Below, piece by piece: positions 1 through 10,380 of a stretch of DNA of 64,000 nt. The first letter of the stretch is position 1. Every line of letters begins with the position of its first letter. The position numbers were made by a program, and so were the translations under genes. Origin of the DNA: Hoplostethus atlanticus (Eukaryota > Chordata > Actinopteri > Trachichthyiformes > Trachichthyidae); contig JAXDDX010000091.1 of assembly GCA_034670405.1 (NCBI GenBank), forward strand, positions 310,001-374,000, written 5' to 3'. The notes under the pieces were generated by a model, which searched no databases, was not told the origin of the DNA, and was given only the letters and a program-made list of their open reading frames with translations.

Positions 1-158
1 GTGTCTGATATCATTGACATATATCCGAACCAGTGTTTGAGGCAATCTATTAACTGGCCCCGGGGGTTTTACCTTGCTTTACCATCACTCTAGTGTTTCT
101 TCCCTTTCCACTCTCTCTAGTCTACTTTACAAAGCGTAGCTGCCGAGGAGCTGGGAAG

Positions 159-325
159 CAGAGGTGTGAAGTCCTGGTTCAGAGAGTAAAAGGACTCGCC
201 TAGAGTTTTATTTAGATTTTCAAATTATTTCCATTCCACAGCATGGACTAATAATTGCGATTGCACAGGTGAAGAAATATCCTGGCAGGACTTTTACTTT
301 CTGAACCCGGAGTTTTACACCTCTG
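159..325. mobile_element. MITE-like element with 42-base inverted ends
   Basis: Bases 159-200 and 284-325 are inverted copies of each other: both termini read CAGAGGTGT, then a GGTTCAGA-AGTAAAAG block. About 34 of 42 positions pair, and the element spans about 167 bases. It has no coding capacity. The terminal sequence resembles a short inverted-repeat element I associate with teleost genomes, but I cannot assign a superfamily. No convincing target-site duplication is visible. The arms have diverged, so the copy is probably not recent. Confidence 0.6.
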
Positions 326-1094
326 TGAAAGTGCCGCACAGGAGACAACAGCTAAATGAAAGAGAACACACTGAGAAGATTTTGAATTATTGGCCTAATT
401 GGACCTTCAGGGAGGCCAGATTGAATGATTTGCCAGTCGGATGGTACTGACACACAGGTGTGAAGAGGCCAACCCAGCATCTATGCACCTGCACACCACC
501 ATATTAAATGGCCTTCTGCTGTTGAGGTTCACATCTTGCTGTTTATCTTCCATGGAAATAGAGCACAGGAGATTACAGTCTGTCTTTTTGCCCAAATTAA
601 TGGAGCCTCCTTTTCTCTACGGGAAAATAAATGCATCCTTTCAATGTTTGTCCATATTGTACTTGGCCTTGGGGTTAACACGTTTTTTTTTTGGACCTGT
701 GTTTCACAGCTTTTTAATTATGCAGCCAACATCTACTCAAAGCAAAAATTGGTAGCAACTTAAAATATAAAATATACATGAAAATGCAGTATTCTTCTTC
801 ATATAATTAGATGAACAAGGGCCTTAGCCCTTAATAACAGAACAAAAAAAAAGTGTTTTTGTTCTATTAGTATTACTTTTTTATGCTTGCATTGTGATTA
901 TTGTAAAATAGAGCTGTATTTTGAATAATGATAGCATGAGGAAGTTGGTAAAAGCCAACGCTTAGATTGACGCAGAGTTGAACTTCTGATCCTATTTAGG
1001 TCAAAATGGATTTGACACTTCAGTAATACAAACTATTTGCATTACAAAAGAGTACATGTGAATAGCCTTCAACAAACGCATACAGAGGAGTCTC
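326..1094. other. Intergenic, no gene recognised
   Basis: No coding exon or recognisable repeat. Short overlapping frames on both strands at 407-763 look like chance. A small perfect inverted repeat, AGAACAAAAA at 839-848 with its complement at 856-865, is the only structure seen. Confidence 0.6.
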
Positions 1095-1300
1095 TCTAAA
1101 ACCATAAAAGTATAGGGGCAGCAGGCGGGTAAATCTACCTCCGCATCCACCCTGCTGAAGTGTCTTTGAGCAAGACGGCGAATGCCTACCAGCTCCAGAG
1201 GTGCTCTGTAGTTGACTGCTATCTGACCTCTCTTAGGAGGGGGCAGCGAATAGATCATTCTCCTACGGGGATCAGTACAGTATCACATTACTATGATAAT
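1095..1300 (+). repeat. Teleost dispersed repeat, copy 1 (GGATCA tail type)
   Basis: The sequence runs through CACCCTGCTGAAGTG, then TTTGAGCAAGAC, CTACCAGCTCCAGAG and CTGACCTCT, to GGGGATCAGTACAGTA. A second copy in this window, at 61090-61285, follows the same order of blocks and ends GAGGATCAATAAAGTA. The ordering and the GGATCAATAAAGTA end match a very common fish retroposon tail. The family name is not certain from memory. The copy is diverged. Confidence 0.65.
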
Positions 1301-1724
1301 AAAATGTTGTACTGCACTCCAGGTATTTCATCCTGCAACCCACAAATTAACATTCGTGTAAAGAAAGCCAGCATGGTGAAAGGCAAATTGGATGGGCTGG
1401 GGAAGCCATATTCACACACATAATGCGGAACCGTGCACAGCTTAGACTTTTGATTAAGCCTGGCTGAGCCTGTGTAATGGCATGCACCTGCTATCATTAT
1501 CACAATGACTGGGACACTGTATAGGCCACGTCGCTTGGGTTATTAAACCAACTGCGGGTGCTCAGTGTTTGTGTATGTCTTTTACTTAGGTGGTATTTTT
1601 CTACACAACATACACAAGAGTACTATCAAGGGGATGGAGTGGTTTGACCTTATATGACCACAGCCCTTATAAAATATATCAAGGTGCCATAAATCTCTGA
1701 TCCAAGCCCTAATTAAATAACTAT

Positions 1725-1749
1725 AATAAATAAATAAATAAATAAATAA
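1725..1749. repeat. TAAA microsatellite
   Basis: Tandem TAAA units, about six copies. Confidence 0.85.
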
Positions 1750-2240
1750 TATGATAAACTCATGATAAATAATATGATATATTTTTTACATGGTAGTTAT
1801 TATGTTCTTTAAATTACAGTTCCTTGTTGATTTTGACCATCCCTGTGAATACTTACTAACATAAAGTGTCTTCTCCAGATATCTTCTACAGTCTGTACAT
1901 ACCTGTCAGATTGCCCAGACCCTATTCTTTCACCTGTTCATCATCTAGTTCGCCACGTTACCTCGACATCGCTCATAGCTCAGAAGCTAATGTTGTATTT
2001 GAGGATTGAGGAGGCCAGCGCCCACAGCTCGGTAGGCAATATATATTGGCGGGATCCACTGGGAAACGTGCATTTATGCAGACATTAGTGTCTGGTGTTT
2101 GCTTTCCAAATTGTACCAGTTCCCATGTCCTCTGAGAGAAAGGTGTTGGTCAGATCCTAATTTAGACCAATAAATTTAGGACCCTAGCTGCTGGGGGAAG
2201 CGCTGTCATGGCAAGATTGATTTTATCGAGTCAGCAGAGA

Positions 2241-2264
2241 AATGTGTATGTGTGTGTGTGTGTA
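2241..2264. repeat. Short interrupted GT microsatellite
   Basis: Alternating TG with one interrupting TATG. Confidence 0.8.
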
Positions 2265-3336
2265 CGGGGGACAAGGAGTGGCGTAGGGCCTCTCCGGCTC
2301 CATGGGGATTTGCAGTGGCTCTTACCATCTGCTGAAAACAGTCAATACATCCCAAAGCATCATGTAGGACCTGCCCATTTTCTTCACTGATTGACTCCAA
2401 AGGTCAGAGGAGACATCAAGCATGAATAGCCTATCAACATGCATGTCTTTCCAAACTGCCAATATCTCATCAACTCTTTTAAGTGGTCATCATGCTGACA
2501 TTGCTATAATTTAACTTCCTGAATAAGCTAAAGCTTTAGAAGATTTGCTCAAGTAGCCAACCACATCTATTGTGAAATGCAATACATCTGAACTAGATTT
2601 TGAAATTCACCCATCATGCCTGCCCACTACTTTTGTCCTCAGGGACAAACAGAATTCAAAACAAAGACATATCTGATGGGAAAAAAAGTATCAATAAAAT
2701 GGTGGACTAAAATGTAACAAGTTATAATTTGTGAGGAAGTATGACGTGTGATGATCTAAGATAATATAAATAATGATTTCTGTTTCTACATGGATTTTTG
2801 CTTTAATGCCACTGAGAATGCTTGAACAAGAATGAAATTTTGACAGATGCTGAAGTTGAAGTGGCCTATTAAATATTGCCCAATGGTGTAAACATTAGTG
2901 GTTTAGAGATCTACGGGAGGCAAGTTGTATGTTTTGATCATAGAAAGCTGCTTCTTATTACAAGACGCCTTATCTAATCTCACACAGATTGAGAATCCTT
3001 TTGAAGTTATGATCCCATATGCCTGATCACTGGAGCTGAGCACTGCTCTCTCTGGAATTAAAGCATTATTCATTCATTGGGATATTCTGAATATCACAAC
3101 AAATTTGTTTATTATCGCACACAAACTAAAAAACAAAATGTGAAAAAAAGTTAAGATAAAATTAAATAAGATAAAAACAAAGTGAAGTTTAAAAAAAATG
3201 TTCAGGCCAAATTATTTTCACCATATAACGGAATTCACCTAAAGTCATGCAACAAACATGAGTGATGTGCTTTTCTAAACCATTCCACACCAACGACAAT
3301 TCCCTTACAAAAAAGTCAGATATGGAAATGTATTCC

Positions 3337-3468
3337 CACATGTGGTTTTTGGACACGTGTTTTAGTTTTTCACATGTGAATAAAACCAATCACATGTGGA
3401 AATGTTGAATTGTGACTTTGACACACACACATATAATTTCACATGTGAAAGTGCAGGTTTCACATGTG
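3337..3468. repeat. Cluster of five CACATGTG palindromes
   Basis: The 8-base palindrome CACATGTG occurs at 3337-3344, 3371-3378, 3391-3398, 3440-3447 and 3461-3468, with a near copy GACACGTG at 3352-3359. Most copies sit inside TTTCACATGTGAA or CACATGTGGAAA contexts. I believe similar arrays occur as dispersed repeats in fish, but I cannot name the family. CACATGTG is also a perfect E-box (CACGTG/CATGTG class), so transcription-factor binding is possible but not shown. Confidence 0.6.
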
Positions 3469-3922
3469 AAATGGAAGATGTTTTGGAGTTACCGAGGTCA
3501 GACTTGGGGTTCTGTTGCATAAGAAATATACTATACATACAAGTCATATACCAACAGTTTTGGATCCTCTCATCCTGTAGATTGCCAAGAGCAACAAAGC
3601 TAGATCAGTTCCACATGACAAGGTACACGGATGATGCCAAAAGTCTGTGGCTCATCTTGTTCAGCAGAGCATGAAGGGTGCAAGTATTAATAAACCACCA
3701 GACACATAGTGGAGAACAGGCGTGGGGCTAAGAGAATGCATGGAATGATTTATAAGACAGAAGAGTTGGTAATGGTTTGGGGGTAAACGATAGTGTCCCT
3801 CTGGCCTGGTCTGCATTTCATACTATCGTGATGAAGCTGTCATAAGCACCCACCACTCTGGTAATGCAATCCTCTGGGGGATGCTTAGTTTTAATTTGGA
3901 TGTCAAAAGAAAATGATTGACT

Positions 3923-3926
<4 letters not shown>
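3469..3926. other. Intergenic, no gene recognised
   Basis: No domain-bearing open frame. A small inverted repeat, ACGATAGT near 3787 and ACTATCGT near 3822, is visible. Confidence 0.55.
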
Positions 3927-3974
<48 letters not shown>

Positions 3975-4110
3975 GTACGTGTGTGTCTATGCCTGTGTCT
4001 GTCTGTCTGTCTGTTTATGTTTTATTCTTGTGAGGACCAGATGCCATTGCTTTAGGGTTAGAAATGGATTAGGTCCAGGTTTAGGTAAGGACTAGAGTTC
4101 AGCGATCCAT
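3927..4110. repeat. GT/GTCT microsatellite with fish-type flank
   Basis: A long GT tract at 3927-3986 with a few interruptions passes into GTCT units at about 3997-4014. It is followed by TTGTGAGGACCAGATG and then GGTTAGAAATGGATTAGG and TTTAGGTAAGG. A GAGGACC block followed by GGTTAG/GGTTTAG motifs often flanks such tracts in fish, so the whole is probably one dispersed unit. Confidence 0.6.
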
Positions 4111-7100
4111 CGCAATGTCTTCAAAGAATGTCTACAAATGTGTGTATGCGTGCATGTATGTGTGTGTTCTGGCATTGCAGAAACTCAAACGCCTGAAGAA
4201 CAAGCATGTAAAACTAGAGGAGGTAAATGCAATTACTAGGACCGACGTAGAGGGGAATGAAGTGAACATAATCACAATAGGAGCACAGCAGGAGCAGCAC
4301 AGCAACAGTCCTGGTTAATACACAGACTAGTCCCAAGCAGCAAATAGATGGGGCATGAAGTGTATCATAAAAAAAAATAATTTCATATTTTCTTGACTGA
4401 GCACACCACTTAAACATAGCATTTCACGAAAAATGGTTGTTTCTGTCCTCTCACATGAAATCAATAGCCTTTGATAGAACAGCAAACTATAAAGTAATGG
4501 CGTCAAAATGTTTTACTAGAAATTCAGAGCCAAGTCGTGGTGCCAGAATTCAACTGAAATGGATGTAATCATTGTTGTGTAGAATCTGTCCTGGAAGACA
4601 AACACAAACAGGAGAGAGGCTTCTTCATAGAGCCTTTAATGTTGTTATTAAAGCTTCCCCGGAAGGCGTAAATATCGACCTGAGTGTAGACTCCTTCACA
4701 GACCAGTGCATTTTGCCGTCCCGCCCCGCTAGTGCCATCAAATCAATCAACCTTTCTAATTAACTGCATCCAAATGAGGCATCCTCTTCTATGCCTCCAA
4801 AAGGAGCCTTTTTCCACATCGCCTCTCACACACAAGGCTGCTCTGCATGCCCTAAGCTTAGTATTATTTCTGCACTACACCCTGTCTGTAACCTCACACT
4901 CACCATCCTCACACCATCCTCACAAGGCATTCAAAACCTCTCTTTGGCCACTTTTAAAGAGAGCCAGATAACAACGGGTCCCACCAGTTAAATTCAAATT
5001 TAATACCATTTTATTTTTTATGATTTCACTTGTCTGTTTTCTTTTAATATGGAATCAGCATTATCAATCCACACCACGCCACTATTTTGGAGAAGATTGG
5101 ACCGTCGGTTGTCATTGGTGCGAGTTCTGTATGAGGATATGTGTGTGGAATTTCAGCGAGCAATTGCGGATGAAAAATAAAGTATCTCTGAACGTTGATG
5201 AAACAGCTGCTTAACAGTGCAAATCAGACACCGCCAGCCATTTCTTCCCTTCCTTCCTGGTCTCTTTAGGTGCTCTCTCTCTCTCTGTGCAGCCTCTGAT
5301 GGAACTGGGGAGGGGAGCTCCTCTTAGCTCTGCCCCCAGGACACTTGGAGGGGCTCCAGATGTGCTACTCCAGAGCTGGGCACTGCAGCATCTCCAGCAT
5401 TTTTCCATGCATCCGGCTCCTATTCACTTCATTTACAATCAGTCCACATTTCAAAGTCATATGCAATCTTCTTTAAAAATAAATTTTCTCTCTCTCAGTT
5501 GTAACATTAATTGAAAATGCAAACTGTAATCAGATAAACTGAATAAAGATGAGTGGTTTGAAGATGTGAATGATTATTCACATTGCTCTGCATGAGCAGT
5601 GGAGAGGCTGGTTGAGATAATGGGGATGTGGTGTGATCAGTGGATGAGCTGCTAATGGTCTGTTTTGGCAGACAGGCTGGTCCCCCGGCCTCTGACACTG
5701 GCAGCAGTTATCGTATCATAAATTATTGAGTTTCCTTTGAATATTCAAATGCATCTCTATGAAAACCCACTAGTTATTAATTAGCACAATTCTCTCGCTC
5801 TAATCCTCAGCTAAAAATATACCTCCTTATCAGACATTTTAAAAAATCATAGTCTACCTCTCAGGTATGAGTCCCACAGTCACCAAAACATCTTTGTCTT
5901 TCTAAGTATCAGCTAAATTGAGTCTTTTTTCCAAACTTCATTCACAGAAGGATTTACATTGACTGAGTCACATACAGTCCATTTACATTGCTAGATTATG
6001 GGCAGCACGTTTCTGGAAGGATTAACAGTATCATCGTATGAGTCAGAATAACATGTGCATTCACTGTGACATATTCAACCATGTGCTTATTTTTTTTTTC
6101 ATAGTGGGTATAGAAAATGCCAAGTGTTATAGTCTCATTCCTGAGCTCCTGTGAAAGCCTGTGACAATAACTTCATCACCTCTCCTACTTTCTCCTTCTA
6201 GGTACAATTCAAAAATTTGAATGGGTGTTAATGGAAACGGTGTGAGGTGACAACCAACACTCACTAGGCTAGCACCCAAAATCTTTGACTTCCATTACTG
6301 AACACAGTATCATCGCACAAATATTATGTGAGCATGAGAAGCATTGTTAACAATTACCGTATTTAAAACCTCCACCCACTATAGTATTTGGTCTTTATAT
6401 CAGGGGAATCAAACCCTACTATTACTCACAACCCATGTAATAAAGAATCCTGATCTCTTGTTCATAATCAGTTCAAATTAAAAGCAATCAAAGAATCTTT
6501 CTTCTTTAAAGGTCTTCACAAGTGCCACCATCTATAGGTCTGCACATCAGTCATCTAGGGTATTGCAGGTTGCTAGTAGAGCCAAGTCCAGAGCATCTGT
6601 CATAGTCAGCTAATGTGTTTAGCTATAGCTTCGACAGCCATCTCTCCCAGCTCCCCAGTGCAATGGCACCACAGCGAGGACGAGACCTCCACAGTCCCTC
6701 CTCAGCTTTCCCTTTGTCCTTCCTTTAGCCTGTGGCACTGACCAACCGCAAGGTGAAGGTAGGGACTTCATTCACTGATTTCACTGTCCAATTATATGTG
6801 TCTCACTAAGAGAGAGACTCCTTTCACTTTCATTTACACGTATTTGACTTCCTGGCCTCCTGTGCTTGAGTGTTTATGCTCCTGTTATCGGGAGAGGTTG
6901 AGTGAGGTAATGTCTGGCTGGTCTAGACTCTAGACTATCTGTTATTAAGGAAAAAGATGGAAAAAAACACACACACTCTGAGACATAAATTACTCATTTT
7001 CTCAAGTGTTAGGCGAAGGTTGTTGATTTCTAAGATAGCCGAATCTGTTTTCAAAGATATTAGAAGCACAATGAGGGTAAATTCCAACATATATTCAGAT

Positions 7101-7528
7101 GCTTTACTGTGTGACATTATGTCTAGATCATACGTTTAGTTTTTACCTACAGCTGTTGTGTACCTATATGGAAGCTGCTGAATCCTCTTTCAGTCTCTGA
7201 TTTGAGAGACTGCCGTTATTTCACAGCACCACAGCTTGTATCGTCATACTTGTCTCGGTAACTCTTTTTAAGTACCTGCTGCTATGTGTTGTTTTTCCCT
7301 CATTATGGGCAAATTACCACCCTCTCCTTGTTTAGCATGAAATAGTAAACCTTATGTAGATCAGTAAACAGCCTAAGGCCCCCTACCCATTTGAGCCTGA
7401 CTCTCTCTTTCTGTCAATCACATATAATTGGATAAACAGCAGCAAGGCACGGACAATTTATAAATCATTTCAGAGAAAATGCTAACACAAATGGACACAT
7501 ACATACTCACACATACATGTCCGCGTGC

Positions 7529-7532
<4 letters not shown>
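4111..7532. other. Intergenic, no gene recognised
   Basis: No recognisable exon, RNA gene or transposon. A short TC run lies near 5276-5287 in a GC-richer patch (5200-5400). A perfect 8-base inverted repeat, CAGTCTCT at 7191-7198 with AGAGACTG at 7205-7212, is present. Short frames here show no domain. Confidence 0.55.

Positions 7533-7579
<47 letters not shown>
7533..7579. repeat. CA microsatellite
   Basis: Uninterrupted CA dinucleotide run of about 23 units. Confidence 0.95.
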
Positions 7580-7583
<4 letters not shown>

Positions 7584-9396
7584 CCAAACAAGATAAAGAA
7601 GGTGTACAGATATTTTTAATATGTAGGAGAGAGCAGCCTTACTAGAAGCCTGTAGAGTTTGAGGAGAAATCCTTATTCATGGTTATTAAAGTGTCCTAAA
7701 CCCTAAAATGATGTGGCAACTTCCATCAACTCTTTCTTACGCTGCTCTTATTATCAGCGACGAGTATTTTGGGAGCCAACAATATGTTTCTAAACAGACC
7801 TCAAATGTGGGTTTTTGATATACCAACATATTTTGTGCCTTTTTGAAACACTTCATTCTCAAATGCTCCTGCATGGTTTTGCCCTATATCTGGACTGAAC
7901 CCTGAAGAGAAAAATCTCACATGGTGTATCTTGATGTGCAAGCACAACCCCTGGCCAGGACAGACGTTATATGACTGGTGACTATGACCACAACCTCTCA
8001 ACTTCAGGGCAGCAAACTGGATGAATTTCTCCCAATTGCAAAACACTTTTTTGAATTACTCAGGAAATGTACAGAGAGAGTAGAGAGTAGTCCTTTCTTG
8101 TTCACTTGAAACTTGAAGCTAGAAAGATATGTATGATGACATAAACGAGAATCAAAATAATACATGCACAGCACATGGACAGCCTTCTAAGGAAAGAGAA
8201 TTGGTACACTCCATTGGGACATGGGTATCTCAAGCATCTTTACAGCCAAACAGCGTGTAAATCCTGGAAGTGAAGCAATTTCAACATTTTCCAAAAGAAG
8301 ACAAAAATATAGAGATTGCATTCTATGCAGGAATACAAAACACACCTTGGTTTGATGCTTTGCTATTGTCATTTAGATACACCAAAACATGGATTCGGCA
8401 CTCAAGCATCAAAATCCAGCTATAACAAGTCCATTGGGTGTGGAGTTTTCCATTTGAAAACACATTCAGTGTAAATGTGGTGTCTTTACATCAGCAAATA
8501 CCAGCTGTGTTGCTTTCTTAGGTTTCAAGACAGTAATGGTTTGAGGATGGTGACCAGTAACTATTACCTGTTACTAGAAGCAGATGATAACCTGTTTTTT
8601 AGGTACACCCAGAACCATAATCCATCCTGAACCACCTCTAGGAGCAATATTCTACCCATAGCCTTTATTCCTCTAGGTCTATTTTTAAGTGAAGTGTTTC
8701 CATGGTAACCCGAGGTGCAGGTATTATTGCTGGTTGAAAGTGTTTTTTGAGGTCTAGCCACAGAGTTGGAATTGAATTAAATAAGAAATAAATGGAAACA
8801 ACAACCAACTCCAATCTTTACTCTTAACTGCACACTCTGTACACACATGAAAAAGTGTTTGAACTAGTGATCCGTAAAAGACAGGTGGGAAGGGGAGGTG
8901 AACTTATCAAACTGTTGCTTGAGAGATTTAGACTAGATGTTCCAGGACATTTTCAAGGCTAGCCCAAACATTCACCATGGTGTTTATAGTCAGTCCCAGT
9001 CTCTAAATGTATGAACAGCTGGTCTTGACTCGTACATAGGCTCCTTTGAAAGGCATAATGTGTTTGAGGTAAAACTGGAAAAAAAAAAGACTACAATCAT
9101 TCTTCTATCGTTGAGGTGGATGAGTCATGTCTACCAGGATGGATACACATGATGACTTGAGTGAGAAATAACATTTCTTGACCTCTGTTATTGTGGAGGG
9201 AAATTGGTCAGGAGAAAAGAAAACTCACTCACTCACTCACTCATAATCACTGCCAGCAGCGACGATGAGGAAATTAAAGTTGATAGTCATGGAAGTCCTA
9301 CAAGAATCATATGAAAGGTCTCTACACAACGTTTTGTCAATGTTTTGTGTGTTATTTCAAGATTTCTGAGTGCTTACAGGCAATTTCCACAACACA
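7580..9396. other. Intergenic, no gene recognised
   Basis: Nothing recognised apart from a short ACTC tetranucleotide run at 9223-9242. Confidence 0.55.
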
Positions 9397-9496
9397 CCTT
9401 AAAGGAAAGATGCTCGTACACTGTAAAAATCATCAATCTATGTTGTTCAATGCATTTTGTGATTAAGTGCTGTAATGTACTTTTTTGGTGTATCCA
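9397..9496 (+). repeat. Older dispersed repeat, copy 1, left part
   Basis: From TTAAAGGAAA at 9399 the sequence can be aligned with 30297-30397: both carry TCATCAAT, then TTTTGTGATTAAGTG or TTTTGTGATGAAGTG, then CTTTTTTxGTGT. The match breaks at about 9496, where a hAT-like element is inserted. It resumes after 10064. Confidence 0.6.
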
Positions 9497-10064
9497 CCAA
9501 AAAAGGCACCATTAGGCATCAGTAGGTGATTGCCTTAGGTCTGGCAGCCAGAGGGCCCAACAAAAGACAAGAATATCAAGTACTATACGTTTATTTTTCA
9601 TCACAAAAATGTACTTGAAAACACTCCTCCTCTTGTTACAAATAAATAAATTCAAATTTAATCTTGAATCATGGCCACCCCCTACTCAGTCAGGCTGCAG
9701 TAGACTATTCCCCTTGACTTCTAGTGCTATATTGCCACTTGACTTTAAGCTTATTTTCTTTCCCACAGTTGCTGTGAGAGAAGTAAAAACAAGAAGCAAA
9801 GCGACCCAGGTGATGCAGACAAACAAAAAAAGAGGAAAATAAAATCTTTGACAATCAACTGCTGCTAGTGTTGCTAACAATATTACCACTGCCTCCAACC
9901 AGCTCAACCAGCTCTAGTGAGCTCTAGCCTTACATCTATACTTTGCTTACCCCCAGCTTGAAGGTAATGTATAGAAACGATGGATTGAAAAGAGTGAAGG
10001 TTGGGTTTCAGGGGGCCCCATGCTGTCTTTGCCTAGGGCCCCAAAATCACCAAGTCCGCCCCTG
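9497..10064 (-). mobile_element. hAT-like non-autonomous DNA transposon
   Basis: Read on the minus strand, the right end begins CAGGGGCGGACTTGGTGATT and continues through GGGGCCCTAGGCAAAGACAG; this CAGGGGCGG-type end is typical of hAT elements. The other end, read on the plus strand, carries GGCACCATTAG, GGTGATTGCCTTAGG and GAGGGCCCA, the diverged partner. The flanks read TGTATCCA (9489-9496) and TGTATACG (10065-10072), matching at 6 of 8 positions, which suits the 8-base target duplication of hAT elements. At about 568 bases it cannot encode a transposase, and no transposase motif is visible. It interrupts an older repeat. Confidence 0.6.
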
Positions 10065-10380
10065 TGTATACGTCTAGGTGAGAGCGATATTGATAGCCCA
10101 GTAAGTTTACCCAGTCAAGAAAAAGTAAGAGTGGAGAGAGAACAATCGGTTGTTCAAGTAACAAAAAAGCTGTTCAAGAGGGCGTTGTATTTCACATGCT
10201 ACCAACGGCAGATGCAAGCTGTGGCTGCATTGCATTATGGGCTATTGATGCAACTGTTGGTGGAGAAATTGGCATCTCTGCTTTTTCTACGATGGATTTC
10301 TCCCTGTTTAGTTGCTGAACATCAGTGCAAATTGGTGGGTCTAGAAAGAAGCCCTTAGATTCTGAGGGACTGACATTCCT
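10065..10380 (+). repeat. Older dispersed repeat, copy 1, right part
   Basis: This part is alignable with 30508-30808. Shared blocks include AGAGTGGAGAGA, GAGGGCGTTGTATTTCACA, GCATTGCATTATGGGCTATT and ATTCTGAGGGACTGACA. Similarity looks near 80 percent by eye. No transposase or reverse transcriptase sequence is seen, so the class is unknown. Confidence 0.7.

Larger units (their letters stand above)
1301..3330. other. Intergenic, AT-rich, no gene recognised
   Basis: No exon-like open frame. It contains a short TAAA microsatellite at about 1725-1749 and a GT run at 2241-2264. Overlapping short frames on both strands around 2206-2400 are built on the GT repeat. Confidence 0.6.

Noticed and set aside
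9686-9907. 73-codon minus-strand frame inside the hAT-like element
   Set aside because: Hydrophobic stretches only; no BED finger, RNase H-like or dimerisation motif of hAT transposases. The element is too short to be autonomous.
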